Of a stretch of 64,000 nucleotides of DNA, positions 26,510-43,194 are shown piece by piece. Source of the DNA: Leptospira sanjuanensis (GTDB taxonomy: Bacteria; Spirochaetota; Leptospiria; Leptospirales; Leptospiraceae); contig NZ_JAIZBG010000001.1 in assembly GCF_022267325.1 (NCBI RefSeq), positions 2,961,501 through 3,025,500 on the forward strand, written 5' to 3'. The notes under the pieces were generated by a model that had not been told where the DNA came from, did no database searches, and worked only from the letters and a program-made list of their open reading frames with translations. The position numbers were made by a program, and so were the translations under genes. Numbering within the stretch: position 1 is the first letter of the stretch; every line of letters starts with the position of its first letter.

Positions 26510-27493
26510 TCAAAGAACGGAAATTCCGATCTCGGAGAATCTCTTTCGATCGCAAACGAACCGGGCGATGTCGATCTGTTTGTGATGATCGAATAAGAAC
26601 GTGGTCATCTTTCCGATCCATCTTCCTTTGTATTCCTCTTCCACGAAACGGATCCAAGCAAGAATATCGATCAGCTCGTGCGCCATAAATTCGTAATTCC
26701 TTCCTTCGTGGACGAACTTTTCCCGCGGGTTGAAGATCTTTTCTTCGTTTAACAAAATTACGTTTTCAAGCGTGAACGGATAATCCTTTAAACCGCCAGC
26801 GAGTCCGATTTGATAGAACTTCTCCGCTTCCGCTCCGGAGCGAAACGCGGTGGTTCTTGCGGAAGCGATATACGCGAAAATTTCGGGAGTCATTTCCGTT
26901 TGAATTCTCGAGTCGCCGACCGTATTTCCCGGATAACTTACCTGATGATCCAGAAACAAGGTTCCGCTTCCGTCGTCGGGTTCTAAAATACAATATCCTT
27001 TGTCCCAAAGGGTGACGAACGGTTTGGTTACGGTGATCTTCGGAACGTCTCCGATCTTTTGCAAATTCTCCAGAACCCCGTCCCAATAAACCTGGTTGCA
27101 ATGATCGAACGTGGGAAAACTGGATTCTTCCAATTCGAAATCCAAGTACAATCCGAACGCGGATTGAAATGCGATCGGATGTTCGATGATTTTCACGTCG
27201 CCGAGTTGTATATTATGATTTCCTTTTATACAAAAAGACGGATTCAGCTCGTAACTTTTTCCGGAATGAGTAAAGCGGGAATAAGTGCCTTCGGAAGGTT
27301 TTACGGTAATTCGGGTCGGTTTGTTTTCCAGCGTCGAAATTCCGTTTATAACGAAGGGCTTTTGAATCGTGTAAGAAGCGTTTCGATCGACGGACAATCT
27401 CGAGTCTTGAAAATGTTCGGGAAACCGAAACGGATTTGCAAATCGGCTTTTTTTGAGTTCTGAAATTTTTCGGAGATCTGTGAGAACCTGCAT
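26510..27493 (-). CDS. LpxC-like protein (UDP-3-O-acyl-GlcNAc deacetylase family)
   Basis: A 327-aa divergent member of the LpxC family, from ATG at 27493; the frame is open further upstream, but a hairpin ending the previous gene lies there. Aligned with E. coli LpxC: IIEHPIAF gives Glu104-His105 (E78/H79), ARTTAF near 212-217 matches ARTFGF, and AHELIDILAW gives zinc ligands His272 and Asp276 (H238/D242). The lysine next to the second ligand (K239) is Glu273 here, and the last catalytic His is probably His303 or His304. Length is close to LpxC (305). Either a lipid A deacetylase paralogue or a related zinc amidase. Confidence 0.65.
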   Translation of the reverse strand: MQVLTDLRKISELKKSRFANPFRFPEHFQDSRLSVDRNASYTIQKPFVINGISTLENKPTRITVKPSEGTYSRFTHSGKSYELNPSFCIKGNHNIQLGDVKIIEHPIAFQSAFGLYLDFELEESSFPTFDHCNQVYWDGVLENLQKIGDVPKITVTKPFVTLWDKGYCILEPDDGSGTLFLDHQVSYPGNTVGDSRIQTEMTPEIFAYIASARTTAFRSGAEAEKFYQIGLAGGLKDYPFTLENVILLNEEKIFNPREKFVHEGRNYEFMAHELIDILAWIRFVEEEYKGRWIGKMTTFLFDHHKQIDIARFVCDRKRFSEIGISVL

Positions 27494-27553
27494 TCTAAAC
27501 GACAAAGGAAGTCGTTTTTTGATAAGAATGCAATCTTTAATCGGGAAGGAATG

Positions 27554-29911
<2,358 letters not shown>

Positions 29912-29939
29912 ACCCCTATATTTCAACAAAAACCGGATG

Positions 29940-29993
<54 letters not shown>

Positions 29994-30030
29994 TAGGTAA
30001 TTTAAGAATTTAGAATATTCGATTAAAAGC

Positions 30031-31179
30031 ATGGAATCCTTTGTAGACGAAGTCGCCATCGAAGTGTTCGCCGGTCACGGCGGAGCAGGTTCCGTTCATT
30101 TCCGCAGGGAAAAATACGTCGAGTTCGGCGGTCCCGACGGCGGAGACGGAGGAATCGGCGGAAACGTGATCATTCGTCCGAATCTTTCCATGTACACACT
30201 GGACAAATATCTTTCCAAAAGAAAGTTCAAGGCGGAAGCCGGTTTTCCCGGAGTAGGCGACAATTGTTCCGGCAAAAAGGGAGAAGACCTGATTCTTTTC
30301 GTTCCTCTCGGAACTCAAATCTACGACGAGGAAACGGGCGATCTTCTTTTCGATTTCGTTTCCGACACGCAGGAATTCGTAGTCGTTCGAGGCGGCCGAG
30401 GCGGAAAAGGAAACACTCACTTTAAATCTTCCACGAACCAAACTCCCCGCTTCGCACAACCCGGAGAAGAGGGAGAATATAAATTTCTACGTCTTTCGTT
30501 GAAACTTTTGGCCGACGTCGGGATCGTCGGTCTTCCGAACGCGGGCAAATCCACACTGATCTCAAAGATCACGGACGCACATCCTAAGATCGCGGGTTAC
30601 GCATTCACGACTCTTTCTCCGAACCTCGGTGTTGTTAAGCGAAGAGGAGATATCTTCCGTTTTACGATCGCGGACATTCCGGGCATCATCGAAGGCGCGA
30701 GCATGGGAATCGGTCTAGGACTTTCGTTTCTTCGTCATATCGAACGAGTGAAAGGAATCTTATATCTGTTCGACGCGTCCTCTTTGGATATCGAAGAGGA
30801 TTTAAAGATGCTCAGAAACGAACTTTCCACATACAATCCGGAACTTCTCAAACGCCCTTACTTGATCGTATTGAACAAAATCGACGTGTGGGACGATCCC
30901 GAATTCACCAAGGACGTAATCCAAAAGGTTTCCCATCTCGGCAAGGTGATCGCGATCTCCGCGGAAAAGGAAATAAACTTGGAAGAACTTTTAATCGCCA
31001 TGGACGAAACCTTTTTTAAAGACGAAATCGAAAAGGTTTTAAATCCAAATTCCAAACTTGCCTACTTTACGGAGGATGGAAACGATACGAACACGGAGAA
31101 TTCTTCTGCGAACGCTGCGGAGTTCGATGATTCTTCCGAAGATTCCCCTTCTTCCAGTCAAAAGGAGTTCCAAGAATGA
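30031..31179 (+). CDS. obgE: GTPase ObgE/CgtA
   Basis: A 382-aa Obg GTPase that acts in late 50S assembly and stress control. The Gly-rich Obg fold (about 1-158: [27 protein letters not shown]) is followed by the G domain with Walker [10 protein letters not shown] (about 168-176), [13 protein letters not shown] and the SAEK loop. The C-terminus is an acidic Ser/Glu/Asp-rich tail instead of the OCT domain seen in Bacillus. ATG at 30031. It overlaps proB by four bases and leads the obgE-proB-proA-nadD unit. Confidence 0.97.
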   Translation: MESFVDEVAIEVFAGHGGAGSVHFRREKYVEFGGPDGGDGGIGGNVIIRPNLSMYTLDKYLSKRKFKAEAGFPGVGDNCSGKKGEDLILFVPLGTQIYDEETGDLLFDFVSDTQEFVVVRGGRGGKGNTHFKSSTNQTPRFAQPGEEGEYKFLRLSLKLLADVGIVGLPNAGKSTLISKITDAHPKIAGYAFTTLSPNLGVVKRRGDIFRFTIADIPGIIEGASMGIGLGLSFLRHIERVKGILYLFDASSLDIEEDLKMLRNELSTYNPELLKRPYLIVLNKIDVWDDPEFTKDVIQKVSHLGKVIAISAEKEINLEELLIAMDETFFKDEIEKVLNPNSKLAYFTEDGNDTNTENSSANAAEFDDSSEDSPSSSQKEFQE

Positions 31180-32063
31180 ATTCATCCATCTTAGAACGCT
31201 CCGTCCTTTCGGAAAAAATCCGTTCCGCCGAGATGATCGTAATCAAGGTCGGTTCCGCGAGATTGTCCGGTCCTTCCTCGGAAGTGAACGACTTTCTCTT
31301 TCAATTGGTAAGCGACATCCGTCATCTCCGAGATCTCGGTAAAAAAGTGATCCTCGTTTCCTCCGGAGCGATCGCAAGGGGAAGACTTTTGTTAAGCGAA
31401 CTCCCCTCTTCCATCTCCTCGGGAGATTCCCTTTCCGAAAAACAAGCGTTAGCCGCCATGGGCCAAAACCGCCTCGTCAATCTATACGACAGTTTTTTTT
31501 CCAAGGTGAATCTGAGCATCGCGCAGATTCTTTTCGGCGTTTTGGATCTCGAATCCAAAGAAGGTTATAAAAATCTAAAGAATACGTTCACTCAGCTTTT
31601 GGAATGGGGAATTCTTCCCATCGTGAACGAAAACGATTCCGTTGCGACCGAAGAGGTGAAATTCGGAGACAACGATATGCTCTCCGCTTTGGTAAGTCTG
31701 ATCGTAGGCGCGGATCTTCTCGTCATTCTTACCGGCGTGGACGGATTTTTGAAAGAAGAGAAGGTCGTATCCTTTTTGGGAAAAATCACCAAAGACGATT
31801 TGAATCTCGCCGGCGGTCCGAGCGGTCCCGGAACCGGCGGCATGTTTACCAAGCTCAAATCGGCGGGTTTATTATCCGAAGCCGGAATTCCGACCGCGAT
31901 CTTAAACGGAAAGAAGATGCACGTGATCCGGGAGTTTTTGAACGAAAACGAAATCGGAACATTAGTCGCTCCTTCCGGAAACCGGGTATTTTCGGAAGAG
32001 GACGTAAAGGAAATCATTCGTAAGAATAGAAACGCGAACGGAAACGGGGGAAATCATACATGA
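31176..32063 (+). CDS. proB: Glutamate 5-kinase, kinase domain only
   Basis: A 295-aa ProB, which phosphorylates glutamate in the first step of proline synthesis. The amino-acid-kinase fold is complete: [10 protein letters not shown] near the start, [28 protein letters not shown] and GTGGMFTKL. It stops after this domain, about 70 residues short of the usual 367, because the C-terminal PUA domain is absent. PUA-less ProB enzymes are known. ATG overlaps the obgE stop; its own stop overlaps proA by four bases. Confidence 0.95.
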   Translation: MNSSILERSVLSEKIRSAEMIVIKVGSARLSGPSSEVNDFLFQLVSDIRHLRDLGKKVILVSSGAIARGRLLLSELPSSISSGDSLSEKQALAAMGQNRLVNLYDSFFSKVNLSIAQILFGVLDLESKEGYKNLKNTFTQLLEWGILPIVNENDSVATEEVKFGDNDMLSALVSLIVGADLLVILTGVDGFLKEEKVVSFLGKITKDDLNLAGGPSGPGTGGMFTKLKSAGLLSEAGIPTAILNGKKMHVIREFLNENEIGTLVAPSGNRVFSEEDVKEIIRKNRNANGNGGNHT

Positions 32064-33310
32064 AAGAAATCGAATACGTTGAAGACCTTTGTTTACGCGC
32101 GAAAAAAGCTTCCAGAAGTTTAAAGGCGCTTCCTTCTTCCAAAAAGAATAAGATTCTCGCTGATCTCGCTGATCTGTTGGAAAAAAGAAAATCCGAAATT
32201 CTCGCGGCAAACGAACGGGATCTCAAAGACGGTAAGGAAAAAAATCTTTCCGCGGCCTTGATGGACCGTCTTTTGTTAAACGACAAGAGAATCGCAGCGA
32301 TGGCTTCCGCGGTTCGAGAAATCGTAAGCCTCCCCGATCCTGTGGGAGAAGTTACGCGCGGTTTGACTCTTCCCAACGGCCTAGAACTCGTTACGAGACG
32401 GGTTCCGCTCGGGGTCGTAATGGTGATCTACGAATCGCGTCCGAACGTCACAATCGACGTGGGTGCGCTTTCCTTTAAATCGGGCAACGCGTGCATTCTT
32501 AGAGGAGGAAGCGAAGCGTTTCACTCGAACGCGATCCTCGTAAAACTATTTCATGAAATTCTAAATAAAGAAGGAATCGACACAGGAGCGGTGACTTTCG
32601 TGGACAAAACGGATCGATCGTTTATGCTTCCCTTCTTTCAACAAACCGCGTCGATCGATATCGTAGTTCCGAGAGGCGGAGAAGGTTTGATCCGCTTCGT
32701 CAGCGAAAATTCCAAAATTCCCGTCGTTAAACACGACAAAGGCGTTTGTAATCTTTACATCGATCAGGACGCGGACCCCGGGAAAGTGATTCCGATCGTA
32801 ATCAACTCGAAGGTGCAAAGACCCGGAGTTTGTAACGCGACGGAGAATCTGATTCTTCATAACGGATATCCCTTCCGCAAAGAACTCTTAGAAGCTCTTG
32901 CAAAAGAAGGTGTAGAACTTCTTCTCGATCCACCCGCTCTATCTTTGTTTCCGAAAGGAAAACCCGTAAGCGAAGCGGACTACATGGAAGAATTCTTAGA
33001 TCTGAGACTTTCCGTAAAAACGGTTTCTTCTTTGGAAGAAGCGCTGGCCTTTATCGAAAAAACTTCCTCGGGTCATACCGAAGCGATCGTTACGGAAGAC
33101 CTAACCGCCGCAAAAACGTTTACGAGTTCGTTGGATTCCGCCGCGCTTTTCGTGAATTGTTCCACTCGGTTTCACGATGGAGGCGAATTCGGCCTCGGAG
33201 CGGAGGTCGGAATTTCCACCGGAAAACTTCATGTTCGAGGACCGATGGGGTTGGTGCATCTCACCACCACGACCACATACGTCAACGGAAGCGGACAAAT
33301 CCGAGGTTAA
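32060..33310 (+). CDS. proA: Gamma-glutamyl phosphate reductase
   Basis: A 416-aa ProA, the NADPH-dependent second step of proline synthesis, producing glutamate semialdehyde. The aldehyde-dehydrogenase fold shows [16 protein letters not shown] (cofactor region), the catalytic Cys in [13 protein letters not shown], and a C-terminal [24 protein letters not shown]. Full length, no anomaly. Coupled to proB by a 4-base overlap and followed after three bases by nadD. Confidence 0.97.
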   Translation: MKEIEYVEDLCLRAKKASRSLKALPSSKKNKILADLADLLEKRKSEILAANERDLKDGKEKNLSAALMDRLLLNDKRIAAMASAVREIVSLPDPVGEVTRGLTLPNGLELVTRRVPLGVVMVIYESRPNVTIDVGALSFKSGNACILRGGSEAFHSNAILVKLFHEILNKEGIDTGAVTFVDKTDRSFMLPFFQQTASIDIVVPRGGEGLIRFVSENSKIPVVKHDKGVCNLYIDQDADPGKVIPIVINSKVQRPGVCNATENLILHNGYPFRKELLEALAKEGVELLLDPPALSLFPKGKPVSEADYMEEFLDLRLSVKTVSSLEEALAFIEKTSSGHTEAIVTEDLTAAKTFTSSLDSAALFVNCSTRFHDGGEFGLGAEVGISTGKLHVRGPMGLVHLTTTTTYVNGSGQIRG

Positions 33311-33313
33311 TCC

Positions 33314-33937
33314 TTGTCCGGTGAATCCAAAATTCTCACCGGAATCTTCGGAGGAAGTTTCGATCCTCCCCACATAGGACATTCAGGAATCCTAAAGTCT
33401 TTTTTTAGGGTAGTTCCCGAATGTAGGGAGGTCTTTCTGATTCCCAATCGGCAAAATCCCCTTAAAAACGAGAAGACGGCTTCCCCCGAAAAAACATTAG
33501 AAATGTTGCATATTTTCGCCTCCGAATTCGGCGAAACGATCCGCATCCTGGACTTAGAACTCAAACGAACCGGTCCGAGCTTTACGATTCAAACGATCTT
33601 GGAACTAAAGTCTTCTTATCCGGATCGGGAGTTCGTGCTTTTGATCGGAGAGGATAATTATTCGAACTTTGATCAGTGGAAGGATTGGAAGGAAATTTTG
33701 CGCCTCGTCCGCGAGGTTTACGTATTTCGTCGTTTTTCGGAAACGATTCCGATCAACGACCGTCTTTTCGAACAAGGTAGTTTTCGTTTTTTGAACAACC
33801 CTTTGATTCCGGTAAGTTCCACGGATTTGAGAATTTCTTTTGCTAAGTCCGGTTCCGCTTCGGCCGCATTGAATCGCGAACGGATTTCCGAAAAGATTTT
33901 AGCTTATATCGAGAAAAACGGCTTATATCGTACGTAG
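33314..33937 (+). CDS. nadD: Nicotinate-nucleotide adenylyltransferase
   Basis: A 207-aa NadD, which makes deamido-NAD from nicotinate mononucleotide. The nucleotidyl-transfer motif [13 protein letters not shown] is at about 13-25 and the second SSTDLRISF near 170. TTG start at 33314, three bases after the proA stop. It closes the obgE-proB-proA-nadD unit, an order found in many bacteria, though the usual neighbours yqeK and rsfS are missing here. Confidence 0.93.
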   Translation: MSGESKILTGIFGGSFDPPHIGHSGILKSFFRVVPECREVFLIPNRQNPLKNEKTASPEKTLEMLHIFASEFGETIRILDLELKRTGPSFTIQTILELKSSYPDREFVLLIGEDNYSNFDQWKDWKEILRLVREVYVFRRFSETIPINDRLFEQGSFRFLNNPLIPVSSTDLRISFAKSGSASAALNRERISEKILAYIEKNGLYRT

Positions 33938-33938
33938 C

Positions 33939-33970
33939 GTTGGTATAAAAACATCGGCATTATACCGAAC
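33939..33970. other. Imperfect hairpin after nadD
   Basis: GTTGGTATAA and TTATACCGAAC pair with one bulged G around an 11-base loop, one base after the nadD stop. It lacks a GC-rich stem and T-run, so I do not call it a terminator. Confidence 0.4.
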
Positions 33971-34020
33971 GATAAAGATGGGTCCGACGGCGCTTCTACG
34001 ACATACAAAGATTTTCTCCC

Positions 34021-34045
34021 CATTTATACGCATGTCGTATAAATG
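34021..34045. promoter_or_regulatory. 10-bp inverted repeat upstream of murF
   Basis: Perfect arms CATTTATACG and CGTATAAATG around a 5-base centre, 61 bases before the murF ATG. Shape and place suit an operator or a leader hairpin. No neighbouring regulator gene. Confidence 0.45.
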
Positions 34046-34106
34046 CGACTCCACCCTACCTCAATTTTAGAATTTCCAAAAGATTCTCTCCCTACAATTT
34101 GGATTC

Positions 34107-35507
34107 ATGAAGGCAGCCTTCTCCTACGACCCCGAAACGATCCGCAAAGCCTTGGGATTTCGATCCGGGACTTGGTTTCAAAAAGAATCACAGATTGTTA
34201 CGATTACGACTTCCTCTGCGGAAGCGGAACCCGGTTCCCTCTTTGTCCCGCTTCGGGGAAATCGGGACGGCCACGAATTTATACGCGACGCGGTCGCAAA
34301 CGGGGCGTCCTATTTTTTAGTGGAAGAAGATCATCCGATTCGAAACGGGTTTACGGAAGAAGAGGCAGCCAAGTCGATTCCCGTAAAGGACACGTTGATC
34401 GCTCTCGGAAGATTGGCGGAATTTCACAGACTGAGATACAATCCGATCGTAATTGCCGTAACCGGTTCAAGCGGGAAAACGACCACGAAAGAATTATTAG
34501 GGAATTGTCTCAAACCGATCGGCGAACAAGCATTAGTCGTCACGGAAAAAAATTATAACAACGAAATCGGCCTTCCGTTCACCCTATTCCGGATCACGGA
34601 TCGAACTCGAATCGTAGTCTGCGAACTCGGTATGAACCACAAAGGGGAAATTTCCAGATTAACCCGGATCGCAAAGCCGGATCACGCCGTTATAACTACG
34701 ATCGGAACCGCGCATATAGAATTCTTAGGCAGCCAAAAAGGAATCGCAAAGGCCAAAGCGGAAGTCGCGGAAGGTCTTACAAAGGGCGGCAAACTCTTTT
34801 ACCCAAGCTCGGGAGAATATTCTAAAGTTCTAAAGCGAAAGCTCCGCAAACACGGCGGGAAACTCGTCCTTGCGGAACCGGGGAAAACGTTTTCCGTCCT
34901 CCAAAAACGGCCGTCCGGATTCTTATTAAATTACAAAGACAAAGAGATAGAATGGAATCTACCCGGAGAAAAACTTTTGGGAAACGTGGCCGTCGCGGTT
35001 TCCTGTTTGGAAGCGATCGGAACCCCGATCGAATGGATTCAAGACGGAATCTCCTCGTTTCGTTCCGCAAATAAGCGACTCGATTTTCAAAGCGGCAAAT
35101 ACAACGTAATCAACGATACGTATAACGCGAACTACGAATCCATGCTTTCTTCCTTGGAAGTAGCGGATCAACTCGCGGACAAAAAGGAATTCTTCGTCGT
35201 ATTAGGCGATATGAAAGAACTCGGAAAACATTCCTCCGAATTCCATAAAAAACTCGGCAAATTCTGCGCGGGCTTTCCGAATCTCAAAGGCCTATTTACG
35301 TTTGGAAACGATGCTCGTCTGATACGGGACGAATTTGTTAAACGAACTTCGTCGCCGCGGTTTGCGGAACATTTCCCGGAAACGGAAGAAGGTTTGAAGG
35401 AACTCGTTCGAACCTTTACGGACTCGGTCCCGGAGGGTTCCGTGGTTTTAGCGAAAGCGTCCCGAGGAATTCGACTCGAACGCTTCGTAGAAGCGCTTCC
35501 GGTTTAG
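34107..35507 (+). CDS. murF: UDP-N-acetylmuramoyl-tripeptide--D-alanyl-D-alanine ligase
   Basis: A 466-aa MurF, which adds D-Ala-D-Ala to the UDP-MurNAc-tripeptide in cell wall synthesis. N-terminal domain with LFVPLRGNRDGHEFI, the ATP-binding loop TGSSGKTTTKELLG near 118-131, NYNNEIGLP, ELGMNHKGEI, and a C-terminal NDTYNANYESM segment, all typical of MurF. ATG at 34107; the ribosome-binding site is weak. Three bases separate its stop from the frame that contains purE, so the three genes to purK are probably transcribed together. Confidence 0.96.
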   Translation: MKAAFSYDPETIRKALGFRSGTWFQKESQIVTITTSSAEAEPGSLFVPLRGNRDGHEFIRDAVANGASYFLVEEDHPIRNGFTEEEAAKSIPVKDTLIALGRLAEFHRLRYNPIVIAVTGSSGKTTTKELLGNCLKPIGEQALVVTEKNYNNEIGLPFTLFRITDRTRIVVCELGMNHKGEISRLTRIAKPDHAVITTIGTAHIEFLGSQKGIAKAKAEVAEGLTKGGKLFYPSSGEYSKVLKRKLRKHGGKLVLAEPGKTFSVLQKRPSGFLLNYKDKEIEWNLPGEKLLGNVAVAVSCLEAIGTPIEWIQDGISSFRSANKRLDFQSGKYNVINDTYNANYESMLSSLEVADQLADKKEFFVVLGDMKELGKHSSEFHKKLGKFCAGFPNLKGLFTFGNDARLIRDEFVKRTSSPRFAEHFPETEEGLKELVRTFTDSVPEGSVVLAKASRGIRLERFVEALPV

Positions 35508-35558
35508 TTCTTGCAAACCTCTTTACGCACAGAAACAGTTTCAGAAGGAGAATCCAAC

Positions 35559-36043
<485 letters not shown>

Positions 36044-36047
<4 letters not shown>

Positions 36048-37174
36048 GCGGAGAAAACGTTCTTCTCCCCGGCGCCAAACTCGGGGTCATGGGCGCGGGG
36101 CAACTCGCGAGAATGTTCTGCTTGGAAGTGATTCCGTTCGGATACGAAGTTTCCGTTTATTCTCCCGAAAAGAATTCTCCCGCGGCGGGTGCGGGTGCCA
36201 ACGAATTCGTAGCAGCATACGAAGACGTGACCGCGCTGACCGATTTCCTAAACAAGATCGACGCTCTTACATTCGAATTTGAGAATATTCCGGAAATTGC
36301 ACTTTCCACTGTCGAAAACTTTTCCAAACAGACGGGACTTAAAGTTCATCCTTCTCCGAACTGCGTCCGAATCGCGCAAAACCGATGGAAAGAAAAAACT
36401 TCCTTCCAAAAGGCCGGAATTCCTACCGTAAACTTTTTTCCGGTGTTTACGGAAGAGGATAAACGTTCGGTTCCGCCCAAAGTCAAATTTCCCTGCATCT
36501 TAAAAACGAACACGATGGGTTACGATGGAAAGGGCCAGGTGAAATGCAAAACTCGGGAAGAATTGATTTCCGCGCTCGCCGATCTCAAAGAATTCAATCA
36601 TATCGTGGAGGAATTTTTTCCGTTTACGGACGAGGCTTCCGTAATCTTAGCGAGATTCGAAGACGGTACGATTTCTCATTTTCGACCGTCTCGAAACGTT
36701 CATAAAAATCACATTCTCGATCTTACCTTTCATCCCGGAGAATTTCCGAAAAGCGTGGAGGACAATCTTGTCGCCTATGCAAAAAAACTCGCGGAAACGA
36801 TCGATTATATCGGAGTCTTCGGAATCGAGTTCTTTATCAAGGGAGAGGAAATTCTTTGCAACGAATTCGCTCCCAGACCGCATAATTCCGGACATTTCAG
36901 CCAGGACAGCGGAACACTTTCCCAATTTGCTCTTCAGATGAGAACACTTTGTAATCTTCCCGCGCCGACGCACATCCCCGTCAAAGCGGTCACTATGAAA
37001 AACATTCTCGGCGAAGATTACAAACCCGGCTCCGTTCTCTGGAATCGAGCATTAGAAAATCCTCATTATCACCTCCACCTTTACGGAAAAACGGAAGTCC
37101 GCGACGGAAGAAAGATGGGCCACTGGAATTATTCGGGACCGAATCCGGAATCCGCGTTTGCAGACTGGGATTGA
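36044..37174 (+). CDS. purK: N5-carboxyaminoimidazole ribonucleotide synthase
   Basis: A 376-aa ATP-grasp enzyme that makes N5-CAIR from AIR, bicarbonate and ATP. The fold is visible: [12 protein letters not shown] near the start, a Thr-Phe-Glu-Phe-Glu-Asn segment, [27 protein letters not shown] and [16 protein letters not shown] start overlapping the purE stop. Last gene of the murF-purE-purK run. Confidence 0.96.
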
Positions 37175-37530
37175 AATATACGATTCTCTAAATGAATTTT
37201 GAAGGCAGGCATCGGCCCGCGTTTTCGATTTCAGGTTTGTCCCCGATCACTCGACCAACATAACCTAACGCGGCTTCTTCGCATGCGATAAACAATTTTT
37301 TAACTGCACGTCCGATTTCTTCTTGGCTAAACTATTGAATTTCTTCTCAGATGGTCCTTAGAGCGGAAGAAAGACATGAACCCCGAAATCAAAGAGGAAT
37401 ATCACTCGAACGCGTCGATTGTTAAACGCATTCCGTTTTTCTTATGAAGAATATTTTAGAAAACCGTTCGGCCGGTAAACGAACTTACGTCCCCGCTGTC
37501 GTGCGACGGCAGGGATTCGCTTAACAAAAT
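37175..37530. other. Gene-free gap with hairpin and repeat 9-mer
   Basis: No credible gene in 356 bases between the converging purK and ugd genes. Near its right end is a long hairpin CCCCGCTGTCG / CGACGGCAGGG (37491-37514) with one mismatch and a G-T pair, likely the ugd terminator region but without T-run, then a GTTAAGCGA copy in minus orientation at 37517-37525. A GTTAAACG variant is at 37421. Confidence 0.55.
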
Positions 37531-38841
<1,311 letters not shown>

Positions 38842-38889
38842 ATTGAGAACCAGGATTCCGGGCTTTCCGGGGTGAGAAAGAAAAATAAA

Positions 38890-40847
<1,958 letters not shown>

Positions 40848-40851
40848 TGCG

Positions 40852-41759
<908 letters not shown>

Positions 41760-41829
41760 AGTCTTCTCTCCATTCTTAATAAATTAGACGACATAAACAG
41801 ATAAAACCACAGGATAATCCACTAAACGG

Positions 41830-41874
<45 letters not shown>

Positions 41875-41885
41875 ACTCTTTTTTT

Positions 41886-41906
41886 TCGAAAATCCTCGAT
41901 TTTCGA
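41886..41906. other. 9-bp inverted repeat TCGAAAATC / GATTTTCGA
   Basis: Perfect arms with a 3-base loop, next to a run of eight T at 41879-41886. On the plus strand the T-run comes before the stem, so it does not look like a terminator for either direction. Lies in the gap between the radC promoter and the 377-aa exported protein. Confidence 0.45.
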
Positions 41907-42053
41907 TCCAGAAGTCTTTTTGAGTCCCAAAACCCCGTGTTTTCCTCGGTTTCTGAATCCTATCTTAACGTTTCCCCCGGACAAAAACGTTTCGTTTGAA
42001 TTTTTTTTCGAAAGCAATTTCGATTTTTTTTCAAAGCGAACGCTTGAGCTTCG

Positions 42054-43187
42054 TTGACGCGAACCGCTTCGAACGTGCGGAAAAAAGAATTCTCCCGTTC
42101 CAAAGTTTCCAAACCGACAAGGATTTTGTTTTGGGTTTGCCTCCTTTGCGTTTTCACAAGCGGTTTGCGTGCGGAAGACGACGAACACGAACGGTTTCGA
42201 TCGGATATCGATCCGGCCTTCTTTCTTTCTCCGAAGAATTCCTCCCTTGCTTTGGGAATTTTGACCGAAGCAAAAAAGAAATTTCCTCCCTCGTTCGGAG
42301 CTTCCGGAGAATTCTTTGTCGCAAAACGAAACGAACATCTTTGGAAGACTTCGTTCGTTTATGTGAATCATAGAACCGCAACGGAAATCTCTCCGCTCGT
42401 TCATCAAACCTACGCGGGCTTCGGTTATTCTTTCGTTTCGAGGGAGAATTCTTTTTCTTCTTCTTTGTTTGCCGGTTGGGAACGCGGACAAAAAGACCTT
42501 TGTGTGATCGGGTTTCGATTGGAGATTCCGACTCGACAGTCGATCCATCTTTTCGGAAAGACCGGAGAAGAATTTCGAAACGTTTCTCTTTTACTGCATT
42601 CTCCATTGAACCGGGAACTTCGGTTGTTGGCGGGAATTTCAAGAACTTGGACGGAGGCTCATACCGAAGATCGTTTTACGCTCGGAATCGGATTTGCTTG
42701 GGGGAATGCCGCCGTTTCGTTTTTTGGAAATCAAAGCGCGATCGATCAAGACGTTTCGTTTTCCGCGCGTGCGGACGTCGGAGATCTTTTCGAAAAAGAA
42801 TCCGATTCCCGAGCGACTCGGATTTCCTCCGCGAATCGCGTCGATCGCGAACCGGCGGTCGAGTATGATCGCTCTTACGGAAAAAACAAGGAAATTTCCG
42901 AGACGCCCGATTTTGTCCGAAGATCGTCGATTCATCGTTATACGAATGTCTCTTTAACACTGCAGGAACTTTTGTCGGCGGGATTTGCGCTGGCGGCCGC
43001 GCTGCGAATCTCCAAAGAAAGCGCGCGTTCTCGAAACGAATTCGCGGAGTTCTTCCGTTCCCTTTCGGAAAAAGAACAAACGAAGATTTACGTCCTTTTA
43101 AACAAGAAGAATCCGAAGGCGGCGCGGCCGCAGGCCGCGCAGAACAAGGCGCGCAAGAACAAGAAGATTCGCGGAGAAAAACCGTGA
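42054..43187 (+). CDS. Exported protein of unknown function
   Basis: A 377-aa protein with a signal sequence near 22-40 (ILFWVCLLCVFTSGLRA, then EDDEHE). The mature N-terminal two thirds are strand-rich, aromatic and Ser/Phe-rich, like an outer-membrane or surface beta protein. The C-terminal third is different: a helical stretch (LQELLSAGFALAAALRISKESARSRNEFAEFF-like, about 308-345) and a Lys/Ala-rich basic tail. I do not recognise it. Start uncertain: TTG at 42054 or GTG at 42075; no clear ribosome-binding site. The next exported gene begins 7 bases after its stop. Confidence 0.6.
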   Translation: MTRTASNVRKKEFSRSKVSKPTRILFWVCLLCVFTSGLRAEDDEHERFRSDIDPAFFLSPKNSSLALGILTEAKKKFPPSFGASGEFFVAKRNEHLWKTSFVYVNHRTATEISPLVHQTYAGFGYSFVSRENSFSSSLFAGWERGQKDLCVIGFRLEIPTRQSIHLFGKTGEEFRNVSLLLHSPLNRELRLLAGISRTWTEAHTEDRFTLGIGFAWGNAAVSFFGNQSAIDQDVSFSARADVGDLFEKESDSRATRISSANRVDREPAVEYDRSYGKNKEISETPDFVRRSSIHRYTNVSLTLQELLSAGFALAAALRISKESARSRNEFAEFFRSLSEKEQTKIYVLLNKKNPKAARPQAAQNKARKNKKIRGEKP

Positions 43188-43194
43188 AGTTCGA

